Notes under the pieces: generated by a model | Told to the model about the DNA's origin: nothing | Databases searched by the model: none | The model's input: the letters and a program-made list of their open reading frames with translations, nothing else | Shown here: positions 33,001 through 33,802 of the stretch, in pieces | How positions within the stretch are numbered: position 1 is the first letter of the stretch | Layout of the letters: each line of letters opens with the position of its first letter | Program-made: the position numbers and the translations under genes | NCBI GenBank assembly: GCA_964650965.1 | Contig: CAZYYO010000022.1 | Coordinates: 1 to 33,802, forward strand | Direction: 5' to 3' | Length of the DNA stretch: 33,802 bases | Source: CAZYYO01 sp964650965 | GTDB lineage: Bacteria > Bacillota > Clostridia > Lachnospirales > Lachnospiraceae

Positions 33001-33802
33001 GATATTACCAACCCTCTCACTCTGGATGTATTACTTCCTGTGCTGGGTTCATTATTTCCAACTAATCCACCTACATTTCGTCCTGTAACGGTCAGATTAT
33101 TCATATTGTTTTTAATTGTTATCTCTTCGTTTTGATAAACATCAAGAACTACTTTTGTATTATAAGTTGCACCTGCAAAGCCACCGCCAAATCCCTGACT
33201 GTCAATGGTTCCTTCTGATACAGTGATACCATTTAACCTTACCCATTTATCAGAAACTGCTCCAAACACACCACCTGCAAAAAATCCGTCGATGTTGTTG
33301 TTCTGTAAAGATAAACCATCGTACGCAGACGATGATATCCCCTGAACATCTCCAGTGTCCATTCCAATAAATCCACCAGCCGCCAAATATTTATATATTT
33401 TTTTAGTTTGATCCAATCCAAAACTATATTTTGATAGATTAGATTCATACGAACTAAACCTTGCATATATGGTTATATTACTAATATTCATGGAACCGCT
33501 TAGCACCAGCGATGCTGTATTAATTCCCAGTACACCTCCAGATGCATTTTGTCCCGTACTGCTATACGCTGGGCGAAGATTCGTAACAGTTCCTCCATTT
33601 ACTGTAATGTTAGACATGGTAAGTGTGTTGGTGTTAAATCCGATCACACCACCTGAGCCCTGGTCACGATCTTTGTTTAGAGATGTTATGGTAGGATTCG
33701 TTACTGTAATATCACTTATGGTAAGGTTCTGCTGATTGCGTCCTATAACACCTCCAAGACCATTGGTACCCTTATCGATATTAGATTCTGTAATTGTATT
33801 AT
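30015..33802 (-). CDS. Large GGxxG (GLUG-like) repeat surface protein, 5' end beyond the window
   Basis: The reading frame is open to the right edge, so at least 1261 residues are seen and the true start lies outside; the GTG at 33647 is an internal Val codon. The first 340 visible residues contain nine G-G-hydrophobic-x-G turns (GGVIG, GGVLG, GGFIG, GGVFG, GGLVG, GGIFG, GGVAG and variants) spaced 29-54 residues apart, each followed by Asn/Ser/Thr-rich strands such as LTISDITV and LTMSNITV. This fits a beta-solenoid of the GLUG type. The remaining 900 residues are Ser/Thr/Asn/Asp-rich, with beta-sandwich-like stretches. There is no C-terminal LPXTG motif or membrane segment. Cysteines are few. 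Likely secreted or cell-surface; the ligand is unknown. Confidence 0.85.
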   Translation of the reverse strand, partial: NTITESNIDKGTNGLGGVIGRNQQNLTISDITVTNPTITSLNKDRDQGSGGVIGFNTNTLTMSNITVNGGTVTNLRPAYSSTGQNASGGVLGINTASLVLSGSMNISNITIYARFSSYESNLSKYSFGLDQTKKIYKYLAAGGFIGMDTGDVQGISSSAYDGLSLQNNNIDGFFAGGVFGAVSDKWVRLNGITVSEGTIDSQGFGGGFAGATYNTKVVLDVYQNEEITIKNNMNNLTVTGRNVGGLVGNNEPSTGSNTSRVRGLVISGCNIYGSPQNYKMSGDGGNPNHASNAGGIFGSTSGVGTYFLYDSTVKNCVIAEILDESDPSQPSDRYNVGGVAGRMYSGTGKLYSDELTLSSNQIGVVIARGEEVQLLKRDVSVADETGSDVTLTAADLPALESGNTLTYNQLAEEYGETYGNSVGNYFGEVITGDSNKIYFLNSTVSYAANQKNIPVVDIGRQSTQSANSAVSQTADDCNKVCHIIDNGDEYTSAKNSFTSEETLTYMKNHIDGNVTNSITGSKDVPTGDGSTTVDNNKYTSAYHVSKDALQMFEDSYKDSYTFTGGATINHPMLVYSPKNGTLQELVDDMAEIMTNASGAPATSEDKLTVEAKRMEYDTVALENQEQEAGTSDQCSIQVIDNGSGNYSFKYRSFDSLTDNKLSYTLLKFTYAWSDSYGTHTQTYQLPIFVEEIMTVDVSARMMEGKVLSASQIRSNGVSGNIIMANDSVYTLLMEYIYGNARQNESEAEAVNKKFYMMETSAGGQSQPRVIPAGTVITMIDTSDNTPYYYSPATDVESVSFSQFTNSAGQAYVNKPIKNLVNAGVEDGAGNYIYTDMNDDTITYTNAGVEQYLFVVKEPVSETSTASNTTYQMYAEPVMSESLTAKSILTNRVSLSIDSLPSLNIQLDKTGATSVSGTIARNESVSANITFHIDASDLYWNQLSQGSSVVDSQNNGKYLELALYLRDASNNRVYFPENTNFRYSTDGVNWSSYNAWDDTAVLNTFKQIQQYYQISDIESNTTKSIQLQFAFSTADLTGIDSDKYYLCVDLLRTSNKDYPMGNNNVLDSFTGDLNANVQNELGFSVDVDDYLDLGVNTYQNSQTAHEIPFTVSFDFQDILKRISGSGEEAALEKWAGYTYRVTYKFYHKTDTGYAEVSPEEQAALQLALTDTNHASLSGYATDYTFTTDEIKKCEDTAGVGSVAGTPIQREMKLKLSDVSKLNLSNYKVEASLQVYSGDKPVEGTLVTNDFFIYTITKLKTDL

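Noticed and set aside
33645..33647. GTG start codon of the large repeat protein
   Set aside because: The frame is open and clearly homologous (GGVIG repeats) upstream to the window edge; no ribosome site precedes this GTG.

Overview
The window looks like a piece of chromosome from a strictly anaerobic, low-GC Gram-positive bacterium, most likely a Lachnospiraceae-type member of the Clostridia. The evidence is the gene content: an Rnf complex in the clostridial order CDGEAB, separate cmk, ispH and rpsA genes in a row, a five-gene biotin/sodium decarboxylase operon, strong GGAGG ribosome binding sites and AT-rich promoters. No tRNA, rRNA, CRISPR array, phage or transposase gene was seen. Nearly all genes lie on the minus strand; only apbE and the yprB-like gene are on plus.

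Layout from left to right. 1-7211: apbE, an ABC-F ATPase, a MerR regulator with a flavodoxin, a MATE exporter coupled to a cytidylate-kinase-like protein, and a LysR regulator. 7212-8451: a non-coding stretch with five tandem copies of a 134-bp unit (array 1), a GC-rich hairpin, a 33-bp perfect inverted repeat with nested inner arms, and the rnf terminator. 8452-13481: rnfCDGEAB, read right to left. 13654-14751: yprB-like exonuclease on plus. 14859-18327: cmk, ispH, rpsA and cheR, read right to left. 18328-19376: a second non-coding stretch with about six copies of a 134-135-bp unit (array 2). 19377-21543: a RpiR regulator overlapping a BaiN/HI0933-type flavoprotein. 21744-26905: an MmdA-like carboxyltransferase, a lipoprotein-OadG fusion, a biotin carrier, OadB and an OadA-like carboxyltransferase. 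27117-28385: a D,D-carboxypeptidase. 28459-33802: a degenerate GGDEF-EAL protein and, upstream of it, a very large GGxxG-repeat protein that runs off the right edge.

How the parts fit together. Rnf moves electrons between ferredoxin and NAD while pumping Na+ or H+. RnfG and RnfD carry the [S/T]GAT sites to which ApbE attaches FMN, and apbE is at the left edge of the same window. The OadB operon is a second membrane energy device that exports Na+ on decarboxylation. The window therefore holds two primary ion pumps, which suggests a sodium- or proton-based energy economy.

Most unusual signals. The two non-coding arrays share the same period (134-135 bp), the same hairpin motif and the same order of conserved blocks, but lie in opposite orientation about 11 kb apart. 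Other notable points are the four-cysteine tail on RnfE, the operon with two different carboxyltransferases, the OadG fusion, and the large repeat protein sitting 29 nt upstream of a probably non-catalytic c-di-GMP-type protein. All functional names come from motif recognition by eye; no database search was run.
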